A stretch of 64,000 bases of DNA from Streptomyces sp. G-G2 (GTDB lineage Bacteria > Actinomycetota > Actinomycetes > Streptomycetales > Streptomycetaceae): assembly GCF_030063135.1 (NCBI RefSeq), contig NZ_JASISO010000023.1:60433-124432 (forward strand). The letters are read 5' to 3'. A model generated the notes under the pieces. The model had not been told where the DNA came from, ran no database searches, and saw nothing but the letters and a program-made list of their open reading frames with translations. Every line of letters starts with the position of its first letter. Within the stretch, counting starts at the first letter, position 1. The position numbers were made by a program, and so were the translations under genes. Of the stretch, positions 34,315 to 42,314 are shown piece after piece.

Positions 34315-35691
34315 CTACGGGCGCAGGTGCGAGGTGTCGTTGAGCAGCCGCACCGAGGCGTTGCCGTCGGCGTAGTAGGCCACCGCCGAGAGGGAGGCCG
34401 CGGCCAGCTCCATCCGGAACAGGGATTCCGGCGGGGCGCCGAGGGCGAGCCGGACCAGGGTCTTGACCGGGGTCACGTGCGTGACCAGCAGGGCGGTGCG
34501 GCCCGCATGTGCGGTCAGGAGCCGGTCACGGGCGGCCGCGACCCGCTGGGTGACGGTGGCGAAGCTCTCGCCGCCGCCCGTGGGGGCGGCCTCCGCGGAG
34601 TTCAGCCAGGCGTCGAGGTCGGCCGGGTGGCGGTCGCGGACCTCGGCGAAGGTCAGGCCCTCCCAGGCACCGAAGTCGGTCTCGCGCAGGCCCTCTTCGA
34701 CGGTGACGGGCAGCCCGAGCCGGTCGGCGACCGCTTGCGCGGTCTCGCGGCAGCGGCGCAGCGGGGAGCTGACGACGGCCTCCACGGTCCCGCGGGCGGC
34801 GAGCGCGGCGGCGACCGCCTCCGCCTGCCGCCGTCCGGCCGGGGACAGCTCGGGGTCGCTGCCGCCGCTGCCGGAGAAACGCTTCTGCGGGGTCAGCGCG
34901 GTCTCGCCGTGCCGCAGCAGGACGAAGGTGGCGGGCGTCCCGAGGTCAGGCGCCCCCCACCCGGGCCCGTCGGCCGCGGCCGCCGGGGCGGCTTCCGTGA
35001 CCGGGGCCGGGGCGGCTTCCGTGACCGGGGCCGCCGGGGCCGCTTCCGTGACCGGGGCCGCCGGGGCCGGGAACAGGGCGTCCGGCTCCGGGAACAGGGT
35101 GTCCGGCTCCGCGGGCGCGCTCTCGGCCCGGGCCGCGGACAGGGCCGCGCGGGCCGCCGCGGCGCCCGCCGCCGCGTCTCCGGGCGGGCCCGACGGAGGC
35201 GGCGTGGACAGCGCGCGGGCGGCGGTGCGCGCGGCGCTGTGGTCCAGGGCCGCCGAGGAGCCGGAGGGCTCCCACCGCACGCCCCGCTTGCCCGCGTCCA
35301 TCGCCTCGTTCGCGAGCCGGTCCGCGTGCTTGTTGCGCTCGCGCGGGATCCACTCGTACGTCACCTGCGTGCGCGGCAGGATCCGCGCGGCCTCGGCCGC
35401 GAGGGGCTTCATGTCCGGGTGCTTGATCTTCCAGCGGCCGGACATCTGCTCGACGACGAGCTTGGAGTCCATCCGGACCAGCACCGTGGCGTCGGGGAAG
35501 AGGTCACGGACCGCCGCCAGGCCCGCGACCAGGCCCTTGTACTCGGCGACGTTGTTGGTCGCGACACCGATGTACTCGGCGCGCTCGGCCAGGGTCTCGC
35601 CCGTCACCGGGTCGAGGACCACCGCGCCGTAGCCCGCGGGCCCCGGATTGCCCCGGGACCCGCCGTCCGCCTCGACGACCACACGCGGCAT
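34315..35691 (-). CDS. bifunctional RNase HI / histidine phosphatase
   Basis: A 458-residue fusion known from actinobacteria. The N-terminal RNase HI domain (1-135) has the acidic residues D9 (VVVEADGGSRGNPG), E50 (NNVAEYKGL) and D75 (VRMDSKL). A Pro/Ala-rich linker (about 140-250) contains three APVTEAAP repeats. The C-terminal phosphoglycerate-mutase-like acid phosphatase has the RHGE motif (R260-E263) and the second His in LLVTHVTPV. In mycobacteria the protein removes RNA from hybrids and acts as alpha-ribazole phosphatase (CobC-like). Its ATG shares one base with the stop of the zinc-ribbon gene (TGATG). Confidence 0.93.
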   Translation of the reverse strand: MPRVVVEADGGSRGNPGPAGYGAVVLDPVTGETLAERAEYIGVATNNVAEYKGLVAGLAAVRDLFPDATVLVRMDSKLVVEQMSGRWKIKHPDMKPLAAEAARILPRTQVTYEWIPRERNKHADRLANEAMDAGKRGVRWEPSGSSAALDHSAARTAARALSTPPPSGPPGDAAAGAAAARAALSAARAESAPAEPDTLFPEPDALFPAPAAPVTEAAPAAPVTEAAPAPVTEAAPAAAADGPGWGAPDLGTPATFVLLRHGETALTPQKRFSGSGGSDPELSPAGRRQAEAVAAALAARGTVEAVVSSPLRRCRETAQAVADRLGLPVTVEEGLRETDFGAWEGLTFAEVRDRHPADLDAWLNSAEAAPTGGGESFATVTQRVAAARDRLLTAHAGRTALLVTHVTPVKTLVRLALGAPPESLFRMELAAASLSAVAYYADGNASVRLLNDTSHLRP

Positions 35692-36434
35692 CAGATGCCC
35701 GAGTCCGCCGTACGGACCAGGATGCGGCCGCAGTTCTCGTGCCGGACGACCTGGTTGCGGGCCGCGGTCCTGATCTCGTTGACCTCGGCCATGTCCAGCT
35801 CCAGGCGGCAGCCCTCGCAGCGGCGCTGGTAGAGCTTGGCCGCGCCGACGCCGTTCTGCTTGGCGCGGATCTTCTCGTACAGCGCCATCAGGTCGGCCGG
35901 GATGGAGGCGACGATCAGCTCGCGGTCCTTGGCGACCTTCGCGGCGTCCACCTCGAAGGCGGCGAGGGCGGCGTCACGGCGCACGGTGGCGTCGTCGGCC
36001 TGGCCCTGGAGCGCGGTGACGCGGGCGCCCAGCTCGGCGACCCGGCCCTGCGCGGACTCGCGGCGCTCCATGACCTCCAGGACGACGTCCTCCAGGTTGG
36101 CCTGGCGCTTGGCCAGCGAGACCAGCTCGCTCTGGAGGTTCGCCAGGTCGCGGGCGGAGACGCCCACGCCGGAGTCGAGGCGGGCCTGGTCGCGGGTCGT
36201 GCGGGTGCGGACCTGGTCGACGTCCTGCTCGGCCTTGACCTGCTCGCGAGCGGCGTCGCTCTCCTGGGTCTGAGCGGCGACCAGGAGGTCGCGCTGCTGG
36301 GTCAGGTCGCTGGTCAGGGACTCCAGCTCAAGGTGCTCGGGCAGCGAGTTGCGCTTGTGGTCGAGCTGGGACAGCCGCACGTCCAGGGCCTGGACGTCGA
36401 GAAGTCGGATCTGGTCGGCGGGCTCGGCGTTCAG
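35691..36434 (-). CDS. coiled-coil protein with C-terminal zinc ribbon
   Basis: A 247-residue protein: a long antiparallel coiled coil (about 20-185) and a C-terminal zinc ribbon. Ligands are C206 and C209 (CEGC) and H232, C235 (HENC), so the second pair is His-Cys rather than the Cys-Cys common in homologues. The best start is a CTG at 36434: it overlaps the stop of the Nif3 gene as CTGA, has GGAG about nine bases upstream and gives the conserved N terminus NAEPADQIRLLDVQALD; no ATG, GTG or TTG suits. It lies between Nif3 and RNase H genes, an arrangement conserved in actinobacteria. Function unknown, perhaps nucleic-acid binding. Confidence 0.85.
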   Translation of the reverse strand: MNAEPADQIRLLDVQALDVRLSQLDHKRNSLPEHLELESLTSDLTQQRDLLVAAQTQESDAAREQVKAEQDVDQVRTRTTRDQARLDSGVGVSARDLANLQSELVSLAKRQANLEDVVLEVMERRESAQGRVAELGARVTALQGQADDATVRRDAALAAFEVDAAKVAKDRELIVASIPADLMALYEKIRAKQNGVGAAKLYQRRCEGCRLELDMAEVNEIRTAARNQVVRHENCGRILVRTADSGI

Positions 36435-37288
36435 TTGGGGGCTCCAGGGAGAGAAGGGGCGGAAACGGACGGCGCGTGCGCCGTCCAGGGGTCGGTGACC
36501 GTGCGCGAGACATGGGTACGCAGACCCCAGCCCCGTCGTTCGGAGATCGCGTCGAGCTGCGCTGCGGCCTGCTCGCACCATGGCCACTCGGTGGCCCAGT
36601 GAGCGGCGTCGACGAGGGCGAGCGGGGAGCGCTCGCGGGCCTCGGACGCCGGGTGGTGGCGCAGGTCGGCGGTGAGGAAGGCGTCCACACCGGCCGCCCG
36701 CACCTGGTCGAAGAGGCTGTCGCCGGAGCCGCCGCTGACGGCGACGGTCCGGATCAGGGCGTCGGGGTCCCCGGCGGCGCGGATGCCCTGCGCGGTGTGC
36801 GGCAGCCGGGCGGCGGCGCGGGCGGCGAACTCGCGCAGGGTCTCGGGGTGGTCCAGCTCGCAGATCCGGCCGAGGCCGCGACGGCCGTCGGGGTCGGTGG
36901 CGTCGGGCACGAGCGGCCCGGTGACGCGCAGGTCCAGGGCGCCCGCGAGGGCGTCGGAGACCCCGGGGTCGGCGCTGTCGGCGTTGGTGTGGGCGACGTG
37001 CAGCGCGATGTCGTTCTTGATCAGCATGTGCACGACGCGGCCCTTGAAGGTGCCCGCCTCGACGGTGGTGGTGCCGCGCAGGTAGAGGGGGTGGTGGGTG
37101 ATCAGCAGGTCGGCGCCCAGCGCGATCGCCTCGTCGGCGATCTCCTGCACGGGGTCCACCGCGAACAGCACCCGGGAGACCTCGGCGTCGGGGTCGCCGC
37201 AGACGGTGCCGACGGCGTCCCACTGCTCGGCCCGCGAGGGGGGCCAGAGAGCGTCCAGCGCGGCGATGACTTCAGAGAGACGGGGCAC
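36431..37288 (-). CDS. Nif3-like dinuclear metal-centre protein
   Basis: A 285-residue protein of the NIF3/YqfO family, which forms hexameric rings with a two-metal site. The metal motif ITHHPLYLRG (two His) is followed by VAHTNADSA, and near the end AAHWATEWPW replaces the usual GH..SE segment with a His-Glu pair. Some family members act as GTP cyclohydrolase-like or oxidative-stress proteins; the true role is unsettled. The GTG at 37288 lies six bases after a TAGCCT box (complement of 37295-37300), so it is probably the leaderless first gene of the three-gene operon. Confidence 0.9.
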   Translation of the reverse strand: MPRLSEVIAALDALWPPSRAEQWDAVGTVCGDPDAEVSRVLFAVDPVQEIADEAIALGADLLITHHPLYLRGTTTVEAGTFKGRVVHMLIKNDIALHVAHTNADSADPGVSDALAGALDLRVTGPLVPDATDPDGRRGLGRICELDHPETLREFAARAAARLPHTAQGIRAAGDPDALIRTVAVSGGSGDSLFDQVRAAGVDAFLTADLRHHPASEARERSPLALVDAAHWATEWPWCEQAAAQLDAISERRGWGLRTHVSRTVTDPWTAHAPSVSAPSLPGAPN

Positions 37289-37387
37289 GGGCCCAGGCTA
37301 CCGTCCGTGGCGCACCCCCCGCCGACCAGCGGGGGGTGCGGGGACCGGCCGCGGGCGGCCGCACGGCTCGCACCGCCCCGTACGGCG

Positions 37388-37740
37388 TTACTTGACCAGG
37401 AAGCCGCGCAGGTCGTCGAGGACCTTGTCGGCGGCGATCACCCCGAGACCGAGGTACCAGGTCTCGTCCGGTACACCCTTGACCTGGCCCTTCTTGACGG
37501 CGTCCAGGTTCTTACCAGAGCGGGTTGCCCTCGGCGGAGCCCCGCTTGGTCTCGTTCTTCGCGCCGTAGACCCCGGCTTCGCGCCGTAGACCCCGGCCTA
37601 GTGACGGTCGGCCCGTGCTCGCCGAGGTCGCCGAGGTCGCCGCCGAACTTCGCCCGGTACGCGTCGAGTTTGGCCCTGGCCTCGGCCTCTTGTCCAGCGC
37701 GGCCGCGTTCGCCTCAGCCCAAACGCCCCGGTATCGCACA
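37388..37740 (-). pseudogene. remnant of a siderophore-binding ABC transporter lipoprotein
   Basis: The minus strand carries the C-terminal third of a FecB/FhuD-type binding protein in broken frames. In order: ...ALDK / EAEARAKLDAYRAKFGGDLG / GVYGAKNETKRGSAEGNPLW / KNLDAVKKGQVKGVPDETWY..., ending LRGFLVK and TAA at 37390-37388. Frame breaks: near 37692 after ALDK; a 20-bp tandem duplication at 37562-37601 (ccggggtctacggcgcgaag twice); and one extra T after NPLW near 37513, which makes an in-frame TAA. No N-terminal two thirds or signal peptide is left. Confidence 0.85.
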
Positions 37741-37864
37741 GCACAACCGCCTCCCTGTGCACGGGAGAACCGCCGGGCGGCCACCCGTACGTGTGAAGCG
37801 GGAGTGGTCGTGCCGTTCGGCTGGACGTGCGATAACTAACTTCCTCACCGGAGGTGACGCACAG

Positions 37865-39052
37865 ATGACTGCCTGTGCTGTTGAGGACCCGGTGACGGAA
37901 CCGGCCACGGAGCCCGCCGCGGAGCCGGTCCCGGATCGCGCCGCGGACGGGGCGACGGGGGCGGCGACCTCGCCGTACCCGGTGGACTCCGCCGCGCTCA
38001 CGATCGCCGCGGACGGTTCGTACGCGGCCCGCCTGGCCGGGGTGGGCGACGCCCGCTACCCCGAGCGCTGGACCCTGGACGGGCCCGAGCCGTACGCCGT
38101 CCCGCTCCCCCTGGAGCAGCCCGAGGAGGCCGACTCCGAGGTGCTCCCGCTGGCCGACGGGCGGGTCCTGATCCACCGCCGGGTGGCCGGGCACCACGGC
38201 TTCTCGCTGCTCTACCCCACCGGCCCCCGGACCGGGCAGCTCCCGCTGGGCGCCGTCGAGTGCGAGCGGCTGACCCTGCTGCCGCCGGCGCCGGACGGGC
38301 GGAGCGCGTACGCCCTGGCCGTCGGCGACACCGCCACCACGGTGTGGCAGGTGGCCGGGTGCGCCTTCGGGCCCGAGCGGGTGGCCGAGGTGCCCGGGCG
38401 CTGCTCGGGCGGCGTCTGGCTGGACCGGGAGGGGCGGCTGCTGGCCCTGGACCGGGAGCGGGAGGGGCGCACCAAGGCCGTCGTGGTGGACCTGGGCCGG
38501 GGCGGGGAGGTCTCGCCGCTGCTGCAGATCACCGAGGTCAGCGACGACCGGCTGCTGCTGGCCGACCCGGACAGCGGGCTGCTGCTGATCCGCTCGGACG
38601 CGCCGTCGCCGGGCGAGGGGGCGCGGCTGGGCTGGGGGGTGCTGGGGAGCGCGCGTCCGGTGCGCTTCCCGGAGTGCCTGCGGACCGCGGGCGCTTCGGC
38701 GGTGCCGTTCGCGGTGCAGCCGGGGCAGATGCTGATGCCGGAGAGCTGCGCGGTGGCGCTGCGGATCGGCGAGGCGGGTCCGGGGGCCGCGGCGGGCGCG
38801 GCCGGGATCGCGCTGTGGCGTCCGGCCGACCGGCACGTCTTCCGGCTCGGGGCGCCCATGGGGTGGCTGGGGACGGGGCTGTGGTCGCGTGAGGGGCGCC
38901 TGCGGCTGCCGTACGCGACCCCGCAGGTCACGTGCGGTGTGGTGAGCCTGGGGCTCCCGCAGAGCCCCCCTCCGGCGCCGCCCGCGGACCCCGGACCGGT
39001 GGCCGCGGCCGCGCTGCGGCCCGTACCGCTCCAGCAGGCGCCGCTGCGGTAA
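37865..39052 (+). CDS. uncharacterised protein with propeller-like repeats
   Basis: A 395-residue protein without signal peptide. After a 40-residue Glu/Pro/Ala-rich head it shows repeated blade-like strands (EVLPLADGRVLIHRRVAG; LTLLPPAPDGRSAYALAVGD; GGVWLDREGRLLALDRE; RLLLADPDSGLLLIRSD), which suggest a cytoplasmic beta-propeller. The tail is Pro/Ala-rich. GGAGG (37850-37854) is ten bases before the ATG. I do not recognise a family; it may be a sensor or scaffold protein. Confidence 0.7.
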   Translation: MTACAVEDPVTEPATEPAAEPVPDRAADGATGAATSPYPVDSAALTIAADGSYAARLAGVGDARYPERWTLDGPEPYAVPLPLEQPEEADSEVLPLADGRVLIHRRVAGHHGFSLLYPTGPRTGQLPLGAVECERLTLLPPAPDGRSAYALAVGDTATTVWQVAGCAFGPERVAEVPGRCSGGVWLDREGRLLALDREREGRTKAVVVDLGRGGEVSPLLQITEVSDDRLLLADPDSGLLLIRSDAPSPGEGARLGWGVLGSARPVRFPECLRTAGASAVPFAVQPGQMLMPESCAVALRIGEAGPGAAAGAAGIALWRPADRHVFRLGAPMGWLGTGLWSREGRLRLPYATPQVTCGVVSLGLPQSPPPAPPADPGPVAAAALRPVPLQQAPLR

Positions 39053-39107
39053 GCCGGGCCGATCGATCGTCGTACCGCGTCACAGGTCTGTTCTGCGCGC
39101 CCATTTA

Positions 39108-39127
39108 TATGATAGGTAAGTTTCCTA
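39108..39127 (+). promoter_or_regulatory. chitosanase promoter and CsnR-like operator
   Basis: TATGAT (39108-39113) is a likely -10 box. It abuts TAGGTAAGTTTCCTA (39113-39127), a near-palindrome close to the AGGAAA-TTTCCT type operators described for ROK-family repressors such as CsnR of chitosanase genes (recalled, not searched). Occupancy would block transcription. Confidence 0.55.
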
Positions 39128-39165
39128 ACATTAGCGGAGCGCATCAACTCACCCCTGGAGGCGTT

Positions 39166-40041
39166 GTGTTGACCCCCACCCGCATCATCGGATCGCGTCG
39201 TACGAGGCTGGCTATCGGAGCCCTGCTCGGTTCGGCGGTCCTCGCCGTACCGGTCGCGGCCCACGCCACGCCCGCCGCCGCCCCGGCAGCCGTCGCTCCC
39301 CACTCGGCGGCCGCGTTCAGCAGCGCCGCGGCGACCGGACTGGACGATCCCGCGAAGAAGGACATCGCGATGCAGATCGTCTCCAGCGCGGAGAACTCCT
39401 CGCTGGACTGGAAGTCGCAGTACAAGTACATCGAGGACATAGACGACGACCGCGGCTACACGGCCGGGATCATCGGCTTCTGTTCCGGCACCGGTGACAT
39501 GCTCGACCTCATCGAGTACTACACGAGCGTCAAGCCGGACAACATCCTCGCCAAGTACCTGCCCGCCCTGCGCAAGGTCGACGGCACCCCCTCGCACAAG
39601 GGCCTCGACCCGAACTTCACCAAGGACTGGGCCAAGGCGGCCTCCGACAACACCTTCAAGCAGGCCCAGGACCACGAGCGGGACCGGGTGTACTTCAACC
39701 CGGCCGTCAGCCAGGGCAAGGCCGACGGCGTCGGCACGCTCGGTCAGTTCACCTACTACGACGCCATCGTCATGCACGGCGACGGCACCGACTCCACCAG
39801 CTTCCGCAACATCCGCAAGCGCGCCCTGACCAAGGCCAAGCCCCCGGCCCAGGGCGGCAACGAGACCACCTGGCTCAACGCCTTCCTCGACGCCCGCGTC
39901 TGGGCGATGAAGCAGGAGGAGGCGCACAGCGACACCAGCCGCGTCGACACGGCGCAGCGGGTCTGGCTGAAGAAGGGCAACCTCAACCTGAACACCCCGC
40001 TGGACTGGAAGGTCTACGGGGACCCGTTCCACATCGGCTGA
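39166..40041 (+). CDS. csn: secreted chitosanase, GH46 family
   Basis: A 291-residue exported enzyme that cuts chitosan internally. A signal peptide with basic head (SRRTRLAIGALLGSAVLAVP) ends near AHA (about 33). The GH46 catalytic pair is present with the spacing of the Streptomyces N174 enzyme: E76 (SSAENSSLDW) and D94 (EDIDDDRGYTAG), 18 residues apart. The start is GTG 39166 or the adjacent TTG 39169; GGAGG (39157-39161) suits the TTG slightly better. A 15-bp perfect terminator follows at 40066-40101. Confidence 0.94.
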   Translation: MLTPTRIIGSRRTRLAIGALLGSAVLAVPVAAHATPAAAPAAVAPHSAAAFSSAAATGLDDPAKKDIAMQIVSSAENSSLDWKSQYKYIEDIDDDRGYTAGIIGFCSGTGDMLDLIEYYTSVKPDNILAKYLPALRKVDGTPSHKGLDPNFTKDWAKAASDNTFKQAQDHERDRVYFNPAVSQGKADGVGTLGQFTYYDAIVMHGDGTDSTSFRNIRKRALTKAKPPAQGGNETTWLNAFLDARVWAMKQEEAHSDTSRVDTAQRVWLKKGNLNLNTPLDWKVYGDPFHIG

Positions 40042-40065
40042 TCCGGCCGGGCAGGACGTGAAACA

Positions 40066-40101
40066 CGGGTGCCGGGGGCGGATGTGCGCCCCCGGCACCC
40101 G
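40066..40101. terminator. 15-bp perfect hairpin after the chitosanase gene
   Basis: CGGGTGCCGGGGGCG (40066-40080), six-base loop, then its exact complement (40087-40101), between converging genes. Confidence 0.88.
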
Positions 40102-40137
40102 CGCGTCGCGGTTCCGACAAGATCTGAGAGAGATGGC

Positions 40138-41079
40138 CTAGCCGTGCTTGAGTCCCAGCACCTCCGAGGCCGCGAAGGTCTCGTTCGCCGGGCGGGAGTC
40201 GTAGTGCGGGGTCAGGACCTCGTCCAGCTCCTCGTAGGAGAAGGCCTCCTTCGTGGTGTCGAACTTGGCCGCCACCCTGGGGCGTTCCATCACCACCACG
40301 ATCCCGCCGTGCACGACGAACAGCTGCCCGTTGGCCTTCGCCGAGGCGGGCGAGGCCAGGTACCCCACCAGCGGGGACACGTGCTCCGGGGCCAGCGCGT
40401 CGAGCTTGCCCTCCTCCGGGACCTGGAAGCCCGCGAACACGTCCTGCGTCATCCGGGTCCGGGCGCGCGGGCAGATCGCGTTGGCGGTGACCCCGTACTT
40501 GCCCAGCGCCAGCGCGGTGGAGGTGGTGAGGCCCACGATGCCGCCCTTGGCCGCCGCGTAGTTCGGCTGACCCGCCGAACCGCCCAGGAAGGCCTCCGAG
40601 GAGGTGTTGACGATCCGGCCGTACACGGGGCCGCCCGCCGCCTTGGACCGCTCCCGCCAGTGCACGGAGGCGAAGTGGGTGGTGTTGAAGTGGCCCTTGA
40701 GGTGGACCCGGATCACCGAGTCCCACTCGGCCTCCGACATCGAGAAGACCATCCGGTCGCGCAGGATGCCCGCGTTGTTGACCAGGATGTCGAGCTTGCC
40801 GAAGCCGCTCACGGCGAGCTCGACCAGCTCGCGGGCCTGCTCGAAGTCGGCCACGTCACCGAGGTGCGCCACCGCCTGGCCGCCGGCCGCGCGGATCTCG
40901 GCCGCGACCTCCTCCGCCGGAGCGGCGGAGGCCTCGCCCGTACCGTCCCGGCCCGGCTGGCCGAAGTCGTTGACGACCACGCTCGCGCCGAGCCGGGCGA
41001 GTTCGAGTGCTTCGGCGCGCCCGAGCCCCCGTCCGGCTCCGGTGACGATCGCGGAAAGTCCCTCTAGGGGGAGCGACAT
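40138..41079 (-). CDS. SDR dehydrogenase of the peroxisomal multifunctional-enzyme (Hsd4A-like) type
   Basis: A 313-residue SDR, longer than the classical 250. Motifs: GAGRGLG, VNDFGQPGRDG (the insertion typical of the HSD17B4-type dehydrogenases), NNAGILRDRM, NTSSEAFLGG and YAAAKGG. The C-terminal extension (about 245-313) also fits. Such enzymes oxidise 3-hydroxyacyl-CoA in steroid side-chain and branched fatty-acid beta-oxidation. It is the last gene of the probable operon MaoC hydratase / Zn-ADH / SDR behind the KstR-type site at 43285-43300. The 64-base gap before it has a 9-bp direct repeat (ATCAGCGGT) 21 bp apart. Confidence 0.87.
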   Translation of the reverse strand: MSLPLEGLSAIVTGAGRGLGRAEALELARLGASVVVNDFGQPGRDGTGEASAAPAEEVAAEIRAAGGQAVAHLGDVADFEQARELVELAVSGFGKLDILVNNAGILRDRMVFSMSEAEWDSVIRVHLKGHFNTTHFASVHWRERSKAAGGPVYGRIVNTSSEAFLGGSAGQPNYAAAKGGIVGLTTSTALALGKYGVTANAICPRARTRMTQDVFAGFQVPEEGKLDALAPEHVSPLVGYLASPASAKANGQLFVVHGGIVVVMERPRVAAKFDTTKEAFSYEELDEVLTPHYDSRPANETFAASEVLGLKHG

Positions 41080-41143
41080 GGTGCCCGTTCCTCTCGGAAA
41101 TCCGCATATCAGCGGTCAGCGTTTGTGAATCAGCGGTGAGACG

Positions 41144-42220
41144 TCACAGTTCGATGCAGGTGCGCAGGGCGACACCGGTGCGCATCTGGTCGAGCGCGTC
41201 GTTGATCTCGGCCAGCCGCACCCGGTGGGTGATCAGGCCCGCCAGGTCCACCCGGCCCGCCCGCCACAGGCCGATGGTCCGCTCGTAGGAGCGCAGTACG
41301 TCTCCGCCGCCGTACATCGAGGGCAGGATCTTCTTCTCGTCGAAGAACAGCGAGAACATGTTGATCGAGTAGTTGTCGTCGAGCGCGCCCGCGCCGACCA
41401 CCACCACCGACCCGCCGCGCCGGGTCATCTCGTACGCGGTCCGCGTGGTCTGGGACTTGCCGACCACCTCGAAGACGTAGTCGAAGCCCTCGCCCGCCGT
41501 GATCCGGTTCTTGGCGTCGGCGAACGCCTCCGGCGGGACCGCCTCGGTGGCCCCGAACCGCAGCGCCGCCTCGCGCCGCGACTCGACCGGGTCCACGGCG
41601 ATGATCTGGGCCGCGCCCTGCACCTTGGCGCCCTGGATGACGGAGATGCCGACCCCGCCGCAGCCGATGACCGCCACCGAGGAACCGGCCTCCACCTTGG
41701 CCGTGTTGATGGCCGCGCCGAGCCCGGTGGTGACCCCGCAGCCGATCAGGGCGGCGATGTCGAAGGGGACGTCGTCCGGGATCGGCACCGCGCAGCCCGC
41801 CGGGACCACCATCTCCTCGGCGAAGGTGCCGGTTCCGGCGAAGCCGAAGATGTCGCTGTCCCCGCGCCGGAAGTTGGGCGTGGCGACGTTCCCGAAGGCC
41901 TCCAGGCACAGGTGGCCCTGGCCGCGCTTGCAGGAGGGGCAGTGCCCGCACGGCGGCAGCCAGCAGACGAGCACCCGGTCGCCGATCGTGTGGCTGGTGA
42001 CCCCGTCACCGACGTCCACGACCTCGCCCGAGCCCTCGTGGCCGGGGATGAAGGGGGCGGGCTGCGGCAGCACCCCGCTCATCGCGGAGAGGTCGGAGTG
42101 GCACAGACCCGTGGCCTTGATGCGGATCTTCACCTTGCCGGGGCCGAAGCCCACGGCCTCCATGTCCTCGACGACTTCGAGCTTGTCCTGGCCGATCTGG
42201 CTCTGGAGTGCTGCGCGCAC
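41144..42220 (-). CDS. zinc-dependent alcohol dehydrogenase (class III-like)
   Basis: A 358-residue medium-chain dehydrogenase. Catalytic zinc ligands are in GLCHSDLS and IPGHEGSG; the structural zinc lobe is CGHCPSCKRGQGHLC; the third catalytic Cys is in ALIGCGVTTG. The NAD loop is IGCGGVGISVIQGAK, followed by VDPVESRR (NAD-type Asp). It resembles the actinobacterial NDMA/mycothiol-era ADH group, which oxidises alcohols of lipid origin. It lies between the MaoC hydratase and the SDR and is probably co-transcribed; the 92-base gap upstream holds 24-bp tandem repeats. Confidence 0.88.
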   Translation of the reverse strand: MRAALQSQIGQDKLEVVEDMEAVGFGPGKVKIRIKATGLCHSDLSAMSGVLPQPAPFIPGHEGSGEVVDVGDGVTSHTIGDRVLVCWLPPCGHCPSCKRGQGHLCLEAFGNVATPNFRRGDSDIFGFAGTGTFAEEMVVPAGCAVPIPDDVPFDIAALIGCGVTTGLGAAINTAKVEAGSSVAVIGCGGVGISVIQGAKVQGAAQIIAVDPVESRREAALRFGATEAVPPEAFADAKNRITAGEGFDYVFEVVGKSQTTRTAYEMTRRGGSVVVVGAGALDDNYSINMFSLFFDEKKILPSMYGGGDVLRSYERTIGLWRAGRVDLAGLITHRVRLAEINDALDQMRTGVALRTCIEL

Positions 42221-42245
42221 GGTGCGGCTCCTCTTCTCGCTTCAG

Positions 42246-42314
42246 TCGTTCTGGCGTTCCGTAATTCAGGCGTTCCGTCGTTCCGGCGCTCCGTGATTCC
42301 GTCGTTCCGGCGCT
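42246..42314. repeat. short tandem repeats at the 3' end of the MaoC gene
   Basis: TTCCGTCGTTCCGGCGCT occurs exactly at 42273-42290 and 42297-42314 (24-bp period), preceded by degenerate copies (ttctggcg, ttccgtaattcaggcg). The last copy touches the stop codon. Confidence 0.8.
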
